Source: Zeimonas sp039807785 (GTDB lineage Bacteria > Pseudomonadota > Gammaproteobacteria > Burkholderiales > Burkholderiaceae_E). Taken from it: a DNA stretch of 64,000 nt. A program made the position numbers and the translations under genes. Below, one piece after another: positions 34,051-43,697 of the stretch (within the stretch, counting starts at the first letter, position 1; every line of letters begins with the position of its first letter). The DNA is taken from the NCBI GenBank assembly GCA_039807785.1, contig JBDHRX010000001.1, forward strand, positions 1 through 64,000, written 5' to 3'. The notes beneath the pieces were generated by a model. That model did no database searches. It was not told where the DNA came from and was given only the letters and a program-made list of their open reading frames with translations.

Positions 34051-35970
34051 ATGTGCGGAATATTCGGACTGATCGTAGCGCCGCAGACATCGCTGCGCTC
34101 CCGGGACGTGCTGGCCCAGATCGATGCGCTCTTTCACCTGGCGGAGAGTCGCGGCAGCGAAGCCGCCGGCCTGGCGATCGCCACCGATAGCGCGCTTCGC
34201 ATCTACAAGCGGGCGCAACCCGCTCGTCGAATGATCGTATCGGATGCCTATCGATCCCGGATCGGCGAGATCGTCACCGACGACGCGGTGTCCGCGGGAC
34301 TGACAGCGATCGGACATTCGAGGCTGGTCACGAACGGCTCGCAAGGTCTCGAGGAAAACAATCAACCAGTCGCCACCCGGCACATCGTCGGCGTACACAA
34401 CGGGATCGTCGTCAACGATGCCTCCCTTTGGCAATCGCATCCCGATCTCGATCGCGCGACTGCGGTCGACTCCGAAGTGATCTTCCGGCTGATCGAAAAG
34501 TTGCACTCCGAGGAACCCTCTCTCGAGAAAGCGATCGCACGAACATACGACGCGATACAGGGCGAGGCAAACATCGCCTTCCTGCACGATTCCGAACGCA
34601 TCCTCGCCCTCGCGACGAATGTCGGGTCCTTGTACTTTGCGCACTCGGAGTCGCGTGGAGCTTTCTACTTCGCGTCGGAGCGCTTCTTCCTCGATTCGTT
34701 CTTTCGTCGCACCGCGCAGACTTCCGGGTCGCCGGCGACTGCCATCGAGCAGATCGCACCTGGCCATGGCCTGATCGCCTCCGCCGACGGGCGCCCACCG
34801 AGGCTGTTCCGCCTTGCCGCGCCGGAAGAATCAAGCGCATCGTCGCGCCCCGCGGCTATCCGAGACATCGTCGATGTCTCGCCGAAGCGGCCCGTACTCC
34901 GCCGCTGCACTCGATGCATCCTTCCGCACACGTTCCCGTTCATCTCCTTCGATTCCGAGGGCGTCTGCAACTTCTGCCGCGAGGGGCCGCCTCCGAAAGT
35001 CGACGATCGCGGGACGTTGGAAGCTCGGATCGGAAAGTACCGACGGAACGACGGGAAAGCCGACTGCATCGTGGCACTCAGCGGGGGGCGTGATAGCTGC
35101 TATGGTCTGCACTACGTGAAACGCGAATTGGGCCTGAACCCGATCGCCTACACGTACGATTGGGCGATGGTGACCGACGAGGCTCGCCGAAACTGCTCAC
35201 GTGTGTGCGCCGATCTGGGCGTCGAGCACATCGTCAGATCCGCGGACATCCTGACCAAGCGACGCAACATCCGGCTCAATATCGAAGCGTGGCTTCACCG
35301 CCCCGAACTGGGGATGATTCCCCTGTTCATGGCCGGTGACAAGCAGTTCTTCCACTACGCCACCCAGGTCAGCCGCCAGACCGGGGTTCCTCTCGTCATC
35401 TTTTGTGGCGGAAACAATCTCGAGGTGACGCGGTTCAAGACGGGGTTCTGCGGCATTCAGGACCGTAGCGTCAACTCGATGGTCGGTCTGGATCTCCCGG
35501 GCAAGGCCAAGCTGCTTGCTTACTATGCCAAGCACTATCTCCTGAATCCCCGCTATATCAATCGGTCCGTCCTGGACACGCTTTTTGCGTTCTACAGCAC
35601 GTATGTCAATCGCCAGGACTTCATCTACCTGTATCGCTACATCGACTGGAACGAGCAGGCGATTCACGATGTCCTGTCCCGCCACTACGGCTGGGAATCG
35701 TCGGACGACTCGGCGAGCACATGGCGCATCGGCGACGGCACGGCTGCTTTCTACAACTACATCTACTTCACGGTCGCGGGTTTCTCCGAGCACGATACAT
35801 TCCGCAGCAACCAGATCCGGGCCGGCCTGATCTCCCGCGACGAGGCTCTCGCGGCAGTCGAGGAGGAGAACAAGCCTCGTTACGCGGCCATGCGCGAATA
35901 CGCCAACCTGGTCGGCTTCAGTCTCGACGAGGCGCTCGTGCTGATCAACGATATCCCGAAGCTCACTTGA
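34051..35970 (+). CDS. Fused glutaminase and N-acetyl sugar amidotransferase (WbpG/PseA-like)
   Basis: 639 residues in two parts. Residues 1-250 are a class II glutamine amidotransferase: Cys2 follows the initiator Met (MCGIFG), with GHSRLVTNG and HNGIVVND as in GlmS/PurF. Residues about 280-639 match N-acetyl sugar amidotransferases: paired Cys motifs at 286/289 and 306/309 and a PP-loop ATP site SGGRDSCYG starting at 344. WbpG and PseA, known members of the second family, turn an N-acetyl group into an acetamidino group. WbpG needs separate HisH/HisF-type ammonia suppliers; here the glutaminase is built in. The substrate may be a Pse or bacillosamine derivative. The flippase starts on its stop codon. 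Confidence 0.85.
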   Translation: MCGIFGLIVAPQTSLRSRDVLAQIDALFHLAESRGSEAAGLAIATDSALRIYKRAQPARRMIVSDAYRSRIGEIVTDDAVSAGLTAIGHSRLVTNGSQGLEENNQPVATRHIVGVHNGIVVNDASLWQSHPDLDRATAVDSEVIFRLIEKLHSEEPSLEKAIARTYDAIQGEANIAFLHDSERILALATNVGSLYFAHSESRGAFYFASERFFLDSFFRRTAQTSGSPATAIEQIAPGHGLIASADGRPPRLFRLAAPEESSASSRPAAIRDIVDVSPKRPVLRRCTRCILPHTFPFISFDSEGVCNFCREGPPPKVDDRGTLEARIGKYRRNDGKADCIVALSGGRDSCYGLHYVKRELGLNPIAYTYDWAMVTDEARRNCSRVCADLGVEHIVRSADILTKRRNIRLNIEAWLHRPELGMIPLFMAGDKQFFHYATQVSRQTGVPLVIFCGGNNLEVTRFKTGFCGIQDRSVNSMVGLDLPGKAKLLAYYAKHYLLNPRYINRSVLDTLFAFYSTYVNRQDFIYLYRYIDWNEQAIHDVLSRHYGWESSDDSASTWRIGDGTAAFYNYIYFTVAGFSEHDTFRSNQIRAGLISRDEALAAVEEENKPRYAAMREYANLVGFSLDEALVLINDIPKLT

Positions 35971-37283
35971 AGACCGCGCACGCCACCGTCGGCGCGGACA
36001 GGAAGCTATCCCGCGACATCATCTGGTCGATGGGGAGCTTCGCGATCCTCGCGCTCAGCGGCATCTCGATCAACTTCGCCGTTGCGGCGCTACGCGACGC
36101 TGCAGCCCTTGGGGTGTTCAACCTCGCATACGCCATCTACATCGTCGCGTCCCAGATCGCCGTCGCCGGCGTCCACTATTCGGTCCTGCGTCTTTCCGCA
36201 CACCTGAACGACAGCGCCGACGAGCGCGGCCAGATGCTGTGGGCGGCGATCGCGCTTTCCAGTTTCCTGGGGATGGCATGGGGCGCGGTCATCTATCTCG
36301 CCGCACCGCTATTCGAAATAGTTTTCGGAAGCGTGGAAAGCGCCAAAGCGATCAGCCTCACCGGATTCGGGCTCGCGCTGTTCCCGCTCAACAAGGTTCT
36401 GATCTCCCACATCAACGGGCTCAGGCACATGCGGGCCTTCTCGGTGCTTCAAGCCACCCGCTACATCCTGGTGATGGCATGGGTCATCGGAATCGCCGCA
36501 TCGAGCCAGCCGTTCGAGTACGCGGCGCTGGCTTTCATCGTCGCCGAAGGGGTAACGACGCTGGCCGCGGCTGTCTACCTGACGGCGAGCGGGCTCCTGG
36601 CCCCTCGCAGGGTGGAGAAGCGCTGGGTCCGGGAGCACCTATCGTTCGGGTTCCGCAGCCTGCCGTCCGGGATGTTCCTGGAACTCAATACACGCGTCGA
36701 CGTCATCATCATCGGCATCTTCCTCGGCGATCGAGAGGTCGGCATCTACAGCTTCGCTGCGATGCTCGTGGACGGCCTCTATCACATCCTCGCGATGATC
36801 CGGGTCAACATGAATCCCATCCTGGTGGCGGGCAGACGAGATCGATCGTGGGAGGAAAGCAGGAGACTGCTCAGGTTGGCGCGTCGCTATCTCCTTCCCA
36901 TCTCATTCGCGCTGTCCGCTGTGATCGTGGCCGGCTATCTCATGATCGTCAACCACGTGCTGCCGCCCAATGAACTCGCCGAAGGCTTGTGGCCCCTGGT
37001 CGTCCTGCTGTCCGGTCTGTCACTGGTTTCTGCCTATGTTCCCTTCGACAACCTGCTGATGGTCAGCGGCTACCCGGGTTATCAAACGCTCCAGAACCTG
37101 GGCGTCGTGATCGTCAACATCGTCCTGAATATCCTGCTGGTGCCGGTGATCGGGATCCTGGGTGCGGCGGTTGGCACCGCGGCAAGCTACTTGGCAGGCT
37201 TCGTGGCCCTGATGTACTTGGCCAATAGGTTCCTGGGCTGGAATCTCCTCACCAACAGGACGGCAGCCATACGGCAGTCATGA
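35967..37283 (+). CDS. Wzx-like polysaccharide flippase (MOP superfamily)
   Basis: 438 residues from a TTG that overlaps the amidotransferase stop (TTGA); the next ATG falls inside the first membrane helix. About 12 hydrophobic segments are visible, beginning SMGSFAILALSGISINFAVAAL. The middle segment SFGFRSLPSGMFLELNTRVDVIIIGIFLG is typical of O-antigen flippases. It would move undecaprenyl-diphosphate-linked oligosaccharides, started by the PglC-like enzyme at 41253, to the periplasm. Confidence 0.88.
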   Translation: MKTAHATVGADRKLSRDIIWSMGSFAILALSGISINFAVAALRDAAALGVFNLAYAIYIVASQIAVAGVHYSVLRLSAHLNDSADERGQMLWAAIALSSFLGMAWGAVIYLAAPLFEIVFGSVESAKAISLTGFGLALFPLNKVLISHINGLRHMRAFSVLQATRYILVMAWVIGIAASSQPFEYAALAFIVAEGVTTLAAAVYLTASGLLAPRRVEKRWVREHLSFGFRSLPSGMFLELNTRVDVIIIGIFLGDREVGIYSFAAMLVDGLYHILAMIRVNMNPILVAGRRDRSWEESRRLLRLARRYLLPISFALSAVIVAGYLMIVNHVLPPNELAEGLWPLVVLLSGLSLVSAYVPFDNLLMVSGYPGYQTLQNLGVVIVNIVLNILLVPVIGILGAAVGTAASYLAGFVALMYLANRFLGWNLLTNRTAAIRQS

Positions 37284-37339
37284 ACGATGCTCCCTCAGCC
37301 CCCAAGTAGCGCTTCGCTTCGCGACAAGGAGCCGGAATC

Positions 37340-39835
37340 GTGACGGGCAGCACCTGGGCCGACTGGGCTGCGCTGCTCGCATTGCTGGCGCTGGCAAGCG
37401 CAGCCGGTGCGACCGTCGCTGCCCGGATGCCATGGTCGAACGCGGCACGCTCCCTGGGCCTGGACATTGCCGTCGGATTCGGCCTGGGACCATTCCTCTC
37501 CGGCCTGCTCGCGATCGGCGCACTCGGATTCCTTCCAGGCGCGCCTCATGGACTGCATCTTGCCTTGGTGCTGTCGGGCCTGACGCTGATCACCGCCTTG
37601 GCGGTAAAGCGCAAGCGGCACTGCGCGCGACGAGCGTTCCCGGCGCCGCAGACCAACGACGGATCGGCCCAATGGGCGTTCACGCTACTGATCGCGGCGT
37701 GGACTTCGGCGCTGCTGGCGGGAACGATCCTGACCCCACTCACCCAGAATGACGCACTCGAGTACGCGACGGTCGGAAGAATCCTGTTCGAAACTCGAGC
37801 GCTCTCCGGATCGCCACCGATCACGCCCGACGCGAACTCCACGGGTTTCTACCACCCGTGGACGCATCCGCCGCTCTACGTCGCCCTGATCTATCTCGCG
37901 AACCTACTGCAAGGCCATGCGGATTCGCCCGGCCTGTTGCGGATGATCGCGCCCTGGTGCGCGCTTGCGGCGATGTTCGTCGTCCACCGGCTCGGTTCGC
38001 GGATGGGTCGCATCGCAGGCGCCGGCGCCACGATACTCCTCATCTCCACACCACTGTTCTTTCTCGGCGCAACCGGGGCGTTGATCGACGCCCTGCCCAT
38101 CCTCGGCGTTGCACTGATCCTCGCCGTCGTCACCGGCATCGAGGCGACGCCGGCGGTACGCGGCGCGCTGACCGGAATGGTATTGGGCGCAGCACTTTGG
38201 ACGCATTCGCAAGCAGTCCTGCTTCTTCCGCTGACCGCCGTGGCGATCGCGCTCTACCGGGGCCTGTCGAACCGGCGCAGCCTGCTGCTCGAGTTGGTCG
38301 CGACCCTCGGCACATCGGTGACGATCGGATGCTGGCCCTATCTCAGGAACATGGCGTTGCTGGGATCGCTCGTGAGCGACAATCCCGCGGTCTTCGCACT
38401 ACCGCAGCAGGCATGGACCGAGTACTTCCCCATCACGCGGGGCGTCGAGCATGTCGGCGCGATCATCCAGTACGGTGTACTGAAAGGGCTGTTCGCGCTC
38501 GAAACCTACTCCCTGACCTTCTGGGCGATGCTGCTTGGCGCGATCCAGTATCTCGCAATCCATGGACGCAGTGACACTGCCGGCGATTCCGGCCGAGACC
38601 CAGCAGACTCCTCAGCGATCATTCGTGCATCGCTGGCCATGGTCGGCTGCTACGTGGCGGGCATCATCGCATCCGTCCTGGTCGGTCTCGACATCATGAT
38701 CAAGAACGAGCGCTATATCCTCATCGTCCTTCCGGCGGTCGCGCTCGTCTTTGCATTCGCCCTGCGCGATCGGTCGTCGGCCTTCGACGTTGCGGCAGGC
38801 ATTCCGGTTCGCCCCACGATGCGCGACGGGAAAGGGCGCCGCATCCTCATCGGCGCCTTCCTGTCGGTCGCGGCCCTGCAGCTCGTCGGGCTGAGTGGAT
38901 ACCTCCTCATGGGAGGCGCACTCAGCGCCGGGGCTTTCGATCTGGCTCCCGAGAGTCGGCTGCGCAACCGCCCCGACTATTCGGCGGCCCGCTATCTGGC
39001 CGAGGCAACGGATTCGAGCGCCCTGGTTCTGACCCTCAAGCCAGCCGACATGTATTACTCCGGGCGCAAGATGGTCAGCTACCTGGATCCGCGCCTTCTT
39101 CCGTTCTACGGGGAAAACGATCCGGGGAAAGCTGCGATGCTGCTCCGCGCGCTCGGCATCACTCATGTGCACGTGCCCAGCTACCATCTTCCGTCCGTCT
39201 ACAACAGCGCGCTGCAGAAAATCCTGCGCGATCCGAGACTGAGCACGTTGGGATTCTCAGCCGCGGGATACCAGGTTTACGCCCTGAAACCATCGGATCT
39301 CTTCGATGGGGCAACGACCAACCTCACCCCCGGTCCGATCGAGTGGCGGCGCTCGGAGAATCTCATACTGGGCGGGAGAAAGGCGTTCAGAACCGTCACG
39401 CTCGACACACGCGCCCTGGAGCCTGGCAAGGGGTCGAGCGGCGGTTTGCCGCTTGGATTCCTCGATCGCGATCTGTCGATCACCCTCACAAGCGCGCCAA
39501 TCGCGATAGAGCCCGATGGCGAGTACGGGATCGACCTTGATGTTGCCGGCCACGGCGCAGTCCGCGTATCGTTGATCGAACGAAACGGCGCACGCGCTCC
39601 CGGGGAAATCGCCGGCCCTCGGGTTCCATCCCGGACCACACCGATCGGAGATTTCTTCCTGAGTCAGACCCAGTCCGAACGCTCGATCGCGTATCGCTTG
39701 CGCATCGGAGCTGCGACGAACGAAGTGATCCTGGTGCTGGAGCACTTCGGACACTCACGGCTCGAGATCCGCCACGCTGCTCTGGTCCATCTCGTCCCGG
39801 CGCAGACGAACGCTCGACCACCCACCGCACAGTGA
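37340..39835 (+). CDS. Large membrane glycosyltransferase-like protein (GT-C fold)
   Basis: 831 residues from a GTG with AAGGAG eight bases upstream. Many hydrophobic helices fill residues 1-530. The first large extracytoplasmic loop has an acidic motif (LTQNDALEYATVGR) where PMT/ArnT-like GT-C enzymes hold their catalytic Asp/Glu. The last 200 or so residues are soluble and beta-rich, presumably periplasmic. It likely transfers a sugar from a polyprenyl-phosphate donor in the periplasm; donor and acceptor are unknown. The next gene starts 3 bases after its stop. Confidence 0.65.
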   Translation: MTGSTWADWAALLALLALASAAGATVAARMPWSNAARSLGLDIAVGFGLGPFLSGLLAIGALGFLPGAPHGLHLALVLSGLTLITALAVKRKRHCARRAFPAPQTNDGSAQWAFTLLIAAWTSALLAGTILTPLTQNDALEYATVGRILFETRALSGSPPITPDANSTGFYHPWTHPPLYVALIYLANLLQGHADSPGLLRMIAPWCALAAMFVVHRLGSRMGRIAGAGATILLISTPLFFLGATGALIDALPILGVALILAVVTGIEATPAVRGALTGMVLGAALWTHSQAVLLLPLTAVAIALYRGLSNRRSLLLELVATLGTSVTIGCWPYLRNMALLGSLVSDNPAVFALPQQAWTEYFPITRGVEHVGAIIQYGVLKGLFALETYSLTFWAMLLGAIQYLAIHGRSDTAGDSGRDPADSSAIIRASLAMVGCYVAGIIASVLVGLDIMIKNERYILIVLPAVALVFAFALRDRSSAFDVAAGIPVRPTMRDGKGRRILIGAFLSVAALQLVGLSGYLLMGGALSAGAFDLAPESRLRNRPDYSAARYLAEATDSSALVLTLKPADMYYSGRKMVSYLDPRLLPFYGENDPGKAAMLLRALGITHVHVPSYHLPSVYNSALQKILRDPRLSTLGFSAAGYQVYALKPSDLFDGATTNLTPGPIEWRRSENLILGGRKAFRTVTLDTRALEPGKGSSGGLPLGFLDRDLSITLTSAPIAIEPDGEYGIDLDVAGHGAVRVSLIERNGARAPGEIAGPRVPSRTTPIGDFFLSQTQSERSIAYRLRIGAATNEVILVLEHFGHSRLEIRHAALVHLVPAQTNARPPTAQ

Positions 39836-39838
39836 TCC

Positions 39839-41263
39839 ATGCGATTCGGGACACTCCGTAGCATTCTCTCCGTGCAACGAGTCAGGGAACGCCTCGCCGG
39901 CCTCGGCTTCTCGTATCTGGCCGGGCTGGCATTGGCGGCCCCGTTCCTGCGGTCGGCCCTCACGCCGATCCTCGCGATTCCGCTTTTCCTGCATGCGCTG
40001 CGCTACCGCGCCACGGAGCGCCCGCAGCTGCCTGTTCCGGCGATCGTCTGGGTCGTCGGCCTCATCGCGATCTTCCACGTCCTCGGCCTGGCGAGAAGCG
40101 AAACGCCCTTCGCCGCAGCAATCTGGAAGGAACTCGCGGTTTCGACATGTCTGGTGGCGGTGTTCCTGATCGCGTGGTTCCGGAGCCCTGCTACCGACGA
40201 CGCTCCGGCCGCCTTCTTCGCCCCGATCGCGTGGCTGGCCGTCCTCTTCTCGCTCTTCGGGCTGTTCAAGGCCGCCCTGTTCGAACGCGGAGTCGTGCTG
40301 TCGCTGGGCCCGAATCCGCTCACCCAGTACACGGCCGGCGCGAGCCTGATCGGCGACTACAACCTGTTCGGGCTCATCCTCGTGGTCGGAGCGATCGGCC
40401 TCATCCGCAACCTGCCCGCACATTGGTCGCGAGACGAGCACCCGATCCGCATCATCATCGCACTGGCGATCGTGCTGGCGGCAGCAGCCGCATCCGGATC
40501 GAGGCGGACACTCCTGCTGATCGCCATGCTTCCGGTGCTATGGATCATCTTCGTCGGCCTGACCGAGCCCCGGCCCAGGCTGGTGCGTCGCGCTGCCGTC
40601 CAACTGATCATGACAGGACTGACGGCGGCAGCGCTGTTCTGGGCCATCCAGTCGTCCGACAGGGGCGACGAGTACGTGATCTGGCCGCCCACCGACCAGA
40701 CTGCCACCACTGCCGATTCCGATACCACTCCCGGACCCGACAGGCCGCGCGCTCACCAGGCCGAACCGCTCCCGAATGCAACGCTGACGGACGCACAAGT
40801 CGTCAACAACGCGACGCTCACCGACCTTCTGAGCACCCTGGGCCCGCAGGGAGAATATGGTTTCGGATCACGGACCGAACGCTGGCGCCTGGGATGGGAC
40901 ATCGTCCGGGACGACGCCTTCTGGACCGGGACCGGCTTCGCCTACCATGGAGCATTCTCGTGCCGGTTCACGGGCTGCGCCGTCATCGACTATCCCCATT
41001 CCCCGATACTCTCCGAGTGGCTCATCGCCGGTGTCCTCGGGGCCTTCGCCGGCCTGGCCTACTTCGGCCTGGCCGGACTGGCGGTGTGGCGCATGGGGCG
41101 TCGAGGCTGGTGGTCCGGGGTAACGCCAGCGCTGCTCGTCACCCTCCCGTCGATCCTCATTTCGGGAGATACGCTGCTGTCGACCCCGCAGTTCCTCGCC
41201 GTGACGCTCCTCGCGCATCTCGTCGCCAGATCCAGCGGAATGGAACGCGCGCGTGGAGCATAA
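39839..41263 (+). CDS. Wzy/WaaL/PglL-like O-antigen ligase superfamily protein
   Basis: 474 residues with about 10-12 hydrophobic segments. A large periplasmic loop (about 280-390) contains a Thr/Asp/Pro-rich stretch and ends in DYPHSPILSEWLIAGVLG. His387 there corresponds to the conserved His of the Wzy_C domain. Polymerases, O-antigen ligases and protein O-oligosaccharyltransferases (PglL) share this domain and cannot be separated by eye. Because the neighbours form a PglC-PglD-PglE-PglF set, as in Neisseria O-glycosylation, a PglL-like role deserves testing. Its 3' end overlaps the sugar transferase by 11 bases. Confidence 0.75.
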   Translation: MRFGTLRSILSVQRVRERLAGLGFSYLAGLALAAPFLRSALTPILAIPLFLHALRYRATERPQLPVPAIVWVVGLIAIFHVLGLARSETPFAAAIWKELAVSTCLVAVFLIAWFRSPATDDAPAAFFAPIAWLAVLFSLFGLFKAALFERGVVLSLGPNPLTQYTAGASLIGDYNLFGLILVVGAIGLIRNLPAHWSRDEHPIRIIIALAIVLAAAAASGSRRTLLLIAMLPVLWIIFVGLTEPRPRLVRRAAVQLIMTGLTAAALFWAIQSSDRGDEYVIWPPTDQTATTADSDTTPGPDRPRAHQAEPLPNATLTDAQVVNNATLTDLLSTLGPQGEYGFGSRTERWRLGWDIVRDDAFWTGTGFAYHGAFSCRFTGCAVIDYPHSPILSEWLIAGVLGAFAGLAYFGLAGLAVWRMGRRGWWSGVTPALLVTLPSILISGDTLLSTPQFLAVTLLAHLVARSSGMERARGA

Positions 41264-41870
41264 GGCCGTCCAAAGCAAGGCCAAACGGAGCCTTGACCTG
41301 TGCATCGCCTCGTGCGGGCTCGTCCTGGCATCGCCGGCGCTACTGATTCTTGCGATCGCGATTCGCATCAGGCTCGGATCTCCGGTGCTCTTTCGGCAAC
41401 CCAGGCCGGGCCTGGGGGGCCGGGAGTTCCAGATGATCAAGTTCCGCACGATGTCCGAACACAGGGACGCGAACGGTGACCCGCTGCCAGATGAGCTTCG
41501 GCTCACGTCCTTCGGCAAATGGCTCCGCTCCACCAGCCTGGACGAACTGCCGGAGCTCTGGAACGTCCTCAAGGGCGAGATGAGCGTGGTGGGCCCTCGC
41601 CCCCTGCTGATGGAATACCTTCCGCTCTACAATGGGCATCATGCGCGCCGGCACGAAGTGCGGCCCGGAATCACCGGCTGGGCGCAGATCAATGGCCGGA
41701 ACGCGATTTCCTGGCCGCAGAAGCTCGATCTCGACGTGTGGTACGTTGACCACTGGAGTTTCGCGCTGGACCTCAAGATCATCGCAATGACCCTGAGCAA
41801 AGTGATGAGGCGCGAAGGCATCTCCGCCGACGATCGGGCGACGACCTCCAAGTTCACGGGCGAGAAGTGA
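41253..41870 (+). CDS. pglC: Undecaprenyl-phosphate sugar-1-phosphate transferase PglC-like
   Basis: 205 residues from a GTG inside the end of the ligase gene. It is a small monotopic phosphoglycosyl transferase: an N-terminal re-entrant hydrophobic helix (LCIASCGLVLASPALLILAIA), FRQPRPG, the catalytic Asp97-Glu98 dyad in STSLDELPEL and VGPRPLLMEY. It joins a sugar-1-phosphate to undecaprenyl phosphate and so starts glycan assembly. The adjacent pglD and pglE genes point to UDP-di-N-acetylbacillosamine as the substrate, as for Campylobacter PglC. The stop TGA shares a base with the pglD ATG. Confidence 0.9.
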   Translation: MEHKAVQSKAKRSLDLCIASCGLVLASPALLILAIAIRIRLGSPVLFRQPRPGLGGREFQMIKFRTMSEHRDANGDPLPDELRLTSFGKWLRSTSLDELPELWNVLKGEMSVVGPRPLLMEYLPLYNGHHARRHEVRPGITGWAQINGRNAISWPQKLDLDVWYVDHWSFALDLKIIAMTLSKVMRREGISADDRATTSKFTGEK

Positions 41871-42496
41871 TGCGCAGGCTTGCGATACTCGGCGCGAGCG
41901 GCCACGGGAAAGTGGTCGCCGAAGCCGCGGAGTCCAGCGACTGGGAAACGATCGAGTTCTTCGATGATCGCTGGCCGTCGACGACATCCATCGGCGAATG
42001 GTCGATCGTCGGGAGCACGGCCGAACTCATCGAATCCGTGCGCCGGTTCGACGGTGTCGTGATCGCGATCGGTGCGAACATCGCTCGATGGGAAAAATTC
42101 CGTGTCCTCGAAGCGGCAGGCGCCCACCTGGTGTCCATCGTGCACCCGGCTGCGATCGTCAGCCGAAGCGCCAGGCTCGGCGCCGGTTCCGTGGTCTTTG
42201 CCGGCGTCGTCGTGAACGCCGAGGCAAGCATCGGAGCCGCCGCGATCATCAATACCGGCGCAACCGTGGATCACGACAGCCGGCTGGGCGATGCCGTCCA
42301 TGTCAGCCCGGGCGTCCACCTGGCGGGGGGCGTCGAGATCGGCGACCGATCGTGGCTTGGTATCGGATCATGTGTACGCCAGCGCGTCCGAATCGGGGTC
42401 GACGTCGTCGTCGGGGCGGGCGCGGTAGTCATCAAGGATGTTCGCGATGGGCAGACCGTCGCGGGTGTTCCGGCGATTCCACTTCGAAAAGACTGA
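41870..42496 (+). CDS. pglD: UDP-N-acetylbacillosamine N-acetyltransferase PglD-like
   Basis: 208 residues. An N-terminal Rossmann-like domain (LAILGASGHGKVVAEAA) is followed by a left-handed beta-helix with hexapeptide repeats and the catalytic His135 in TVDHDSRLGD. This is the NeuD/PglD family, which acetylates the C4 amine with acetyl-CoA. It would act on the product of the PglE-like transaminase encoded 4 bases downstream. The start at 41870 is preferred to a GTG one codon earlier. Confidence 0.9.
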   Translation: MRRLAILGASGHGKVVAEAAESSDWETIEFFDDRWPSTTSIGEWSIVGSTAELIESVRRFDGVVIAIGANIARWEKFRVLEAAGAHLVSIVHPAAIVSRSARLGAGSVVFAGVVVNAEASIGAAAIINTGATVDHDSRLGDAVHVSPGVHLAGGVEIGDRSWLGIGSCVRQRVRIGVDVVVGAGAVVIKDVRDGQTVAGVPAIPLRKD

Positions 42497-42500
42497 AAAC

Positions 42501-43679
42501 ATGCTGGGAACTCACTTTTCCCCCTGGCCCTCGTTCACCGAAGAAGAAGCCGACGCGGTACGCCGGGTGCTGCTGTCGAACAAGGTCAACTACTGGACCG
42601 GCGAGGAATGTCGTCGTTTCGAGACGGAGTTCGCCGCCTGGTCCTCGACCACATATGCCGTTGCCCTGGCGAACGGCACGGTCGCCCTGGAGGCCTCGCT
42701 GCATGCGCTCGGGATCGGCCCGGGCGACGAGGTCATCGTGACGCCACGCAGCTTCCTGGCGTCCGCGTCATGCGTGATCAGTGTCGGCGCGACCCCCGTG
42801 TTCGCGGACATCGACCGCGACTCCCAGAACATCTCGGCGGCGACGATCGGAAATGTGCTGACCCCTCGGACCAAGGCAGTCATTTGCGTCCATCTGGCCG
42901 GATGGCCATGCGACATGGACCCGATCATGGGTCTTGCAGCCGAACGCGGGTTCTTCGTGATCGAGGACTGCGCGCAGGCACACGGCGCCCGCTACAAGGG
43001 GCGTCCGGTCGGCTCGATCGGGCACCTGGCCGCATGGTCCTTTTGCCAGGACAAGATCATTACGACCGGTGGCGAGGGAGGGATGGTCACGACGAATGAC
43101 CGCGCCCTATGGGCACGAATCTGGTCATACAAGGATCATGGCAAGTCCTGGTCCGCGGTCTACGAGCGAAGACACCCCTCCGGGTTCAGGTGGGTGCACG
43201 AAGGTATCGGGACCAACGGGCGCATGACGGAAATGCAGGCGACCATCGGCAGGATCCAGTTGAATCGAATGCCGGACTGGCATGCGACGCGGATCGCCAA
43301 CGCCACGGCGATCTGGTCGGCCTGCGCCCGGCTGCGAGGCTTGCGGGTACCCCGGATCCCCGAATCCATCGAGCACGCCGCTTACAAATGCTACGTGTTC
43401 ATCGAACCTGGCCAACTCGGACACGACTGGAACCGCGACCGGATCGTGGAGCGCGTCAATGCCGCCGGCGTTCCCTGCTATGCAGGATCGTGCCCCGAGA
43501 TCTATCTCGAGAAGGCCTTCGACGGTACCGGCTACCGCCCACCCGATCGGCTGCCCGTCTCGCGGGAACTCGGCGAGACAAGTGCGATGTTTCTTGTTCA
43601 TCCGACCCTGACACCGGCGGAGATCCGCCAGTCGTGCGAAGTCATCGGAAACGTGATGAGCGAAGCTGTAACACGCTGA
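42501..43679 (+). CDS. pglE: UDP-sugar 4-transaminase PglE-like (DegT family)
   Basis: 392 residues. PLP lysine Lys185 in SFCQDKIITTGGEGG; IEDCAQAHGARYKGRPVGS is typical of the family. It would aminate UDP-4-keto-6-deoxy-GlcNAc from PglF at C4, with glutamate as donor. The ATG at 42501 follows the pglD stop closely, and an in-frame ATG 21 codons earlier lies inside pglD. WbpE-like or perosamine-synthase-like activity cannot be excluded, but the neighbours favour the bacillosamine route. Confidence 0.87.
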   Translation: MLGTHFSPWPSFTEEEADAVRRVLLSNKVNYWTGEECRRFETEFAAWSSTTYAVALANGTVALEASLHALGIGPGDEVIVTPRSFLASASCVISVGATPVFADIDRDSQNISAATIGNVLTPRTKAVICVHLAGWPCDMDPIMGLAAERGFFVIEDCAQAHGARYKGRPVGSIGHLAAWSFCQDKIITTGGEGGMVTTNDRALWARIWSYKDHGKSWSAVYERRHPSGFRWVHEGIGTNGRMTEMQATIGRIQLNRMPDWHATRIANATAIWSACARLRGLRVPRIPESIEHAAYKCYVFIEPGQLGHDWNRDRIVERVNAAGVPCYAGSCPEIYLEKAFDGTGYRPPDRLPVSRELGETSAMFLVHPTLTPAEIRQSCEVIGNVMSEAVTR

Positions 43680-43697
43680 CCGCAGGCAAGGGAGCAC

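Noticed and set aside
33053..37283. HisH/HisF-like ammonia suppliers for the sugar amidotransferase
   Set aside because: None found nearby; the glutaminase domain is within the protein.
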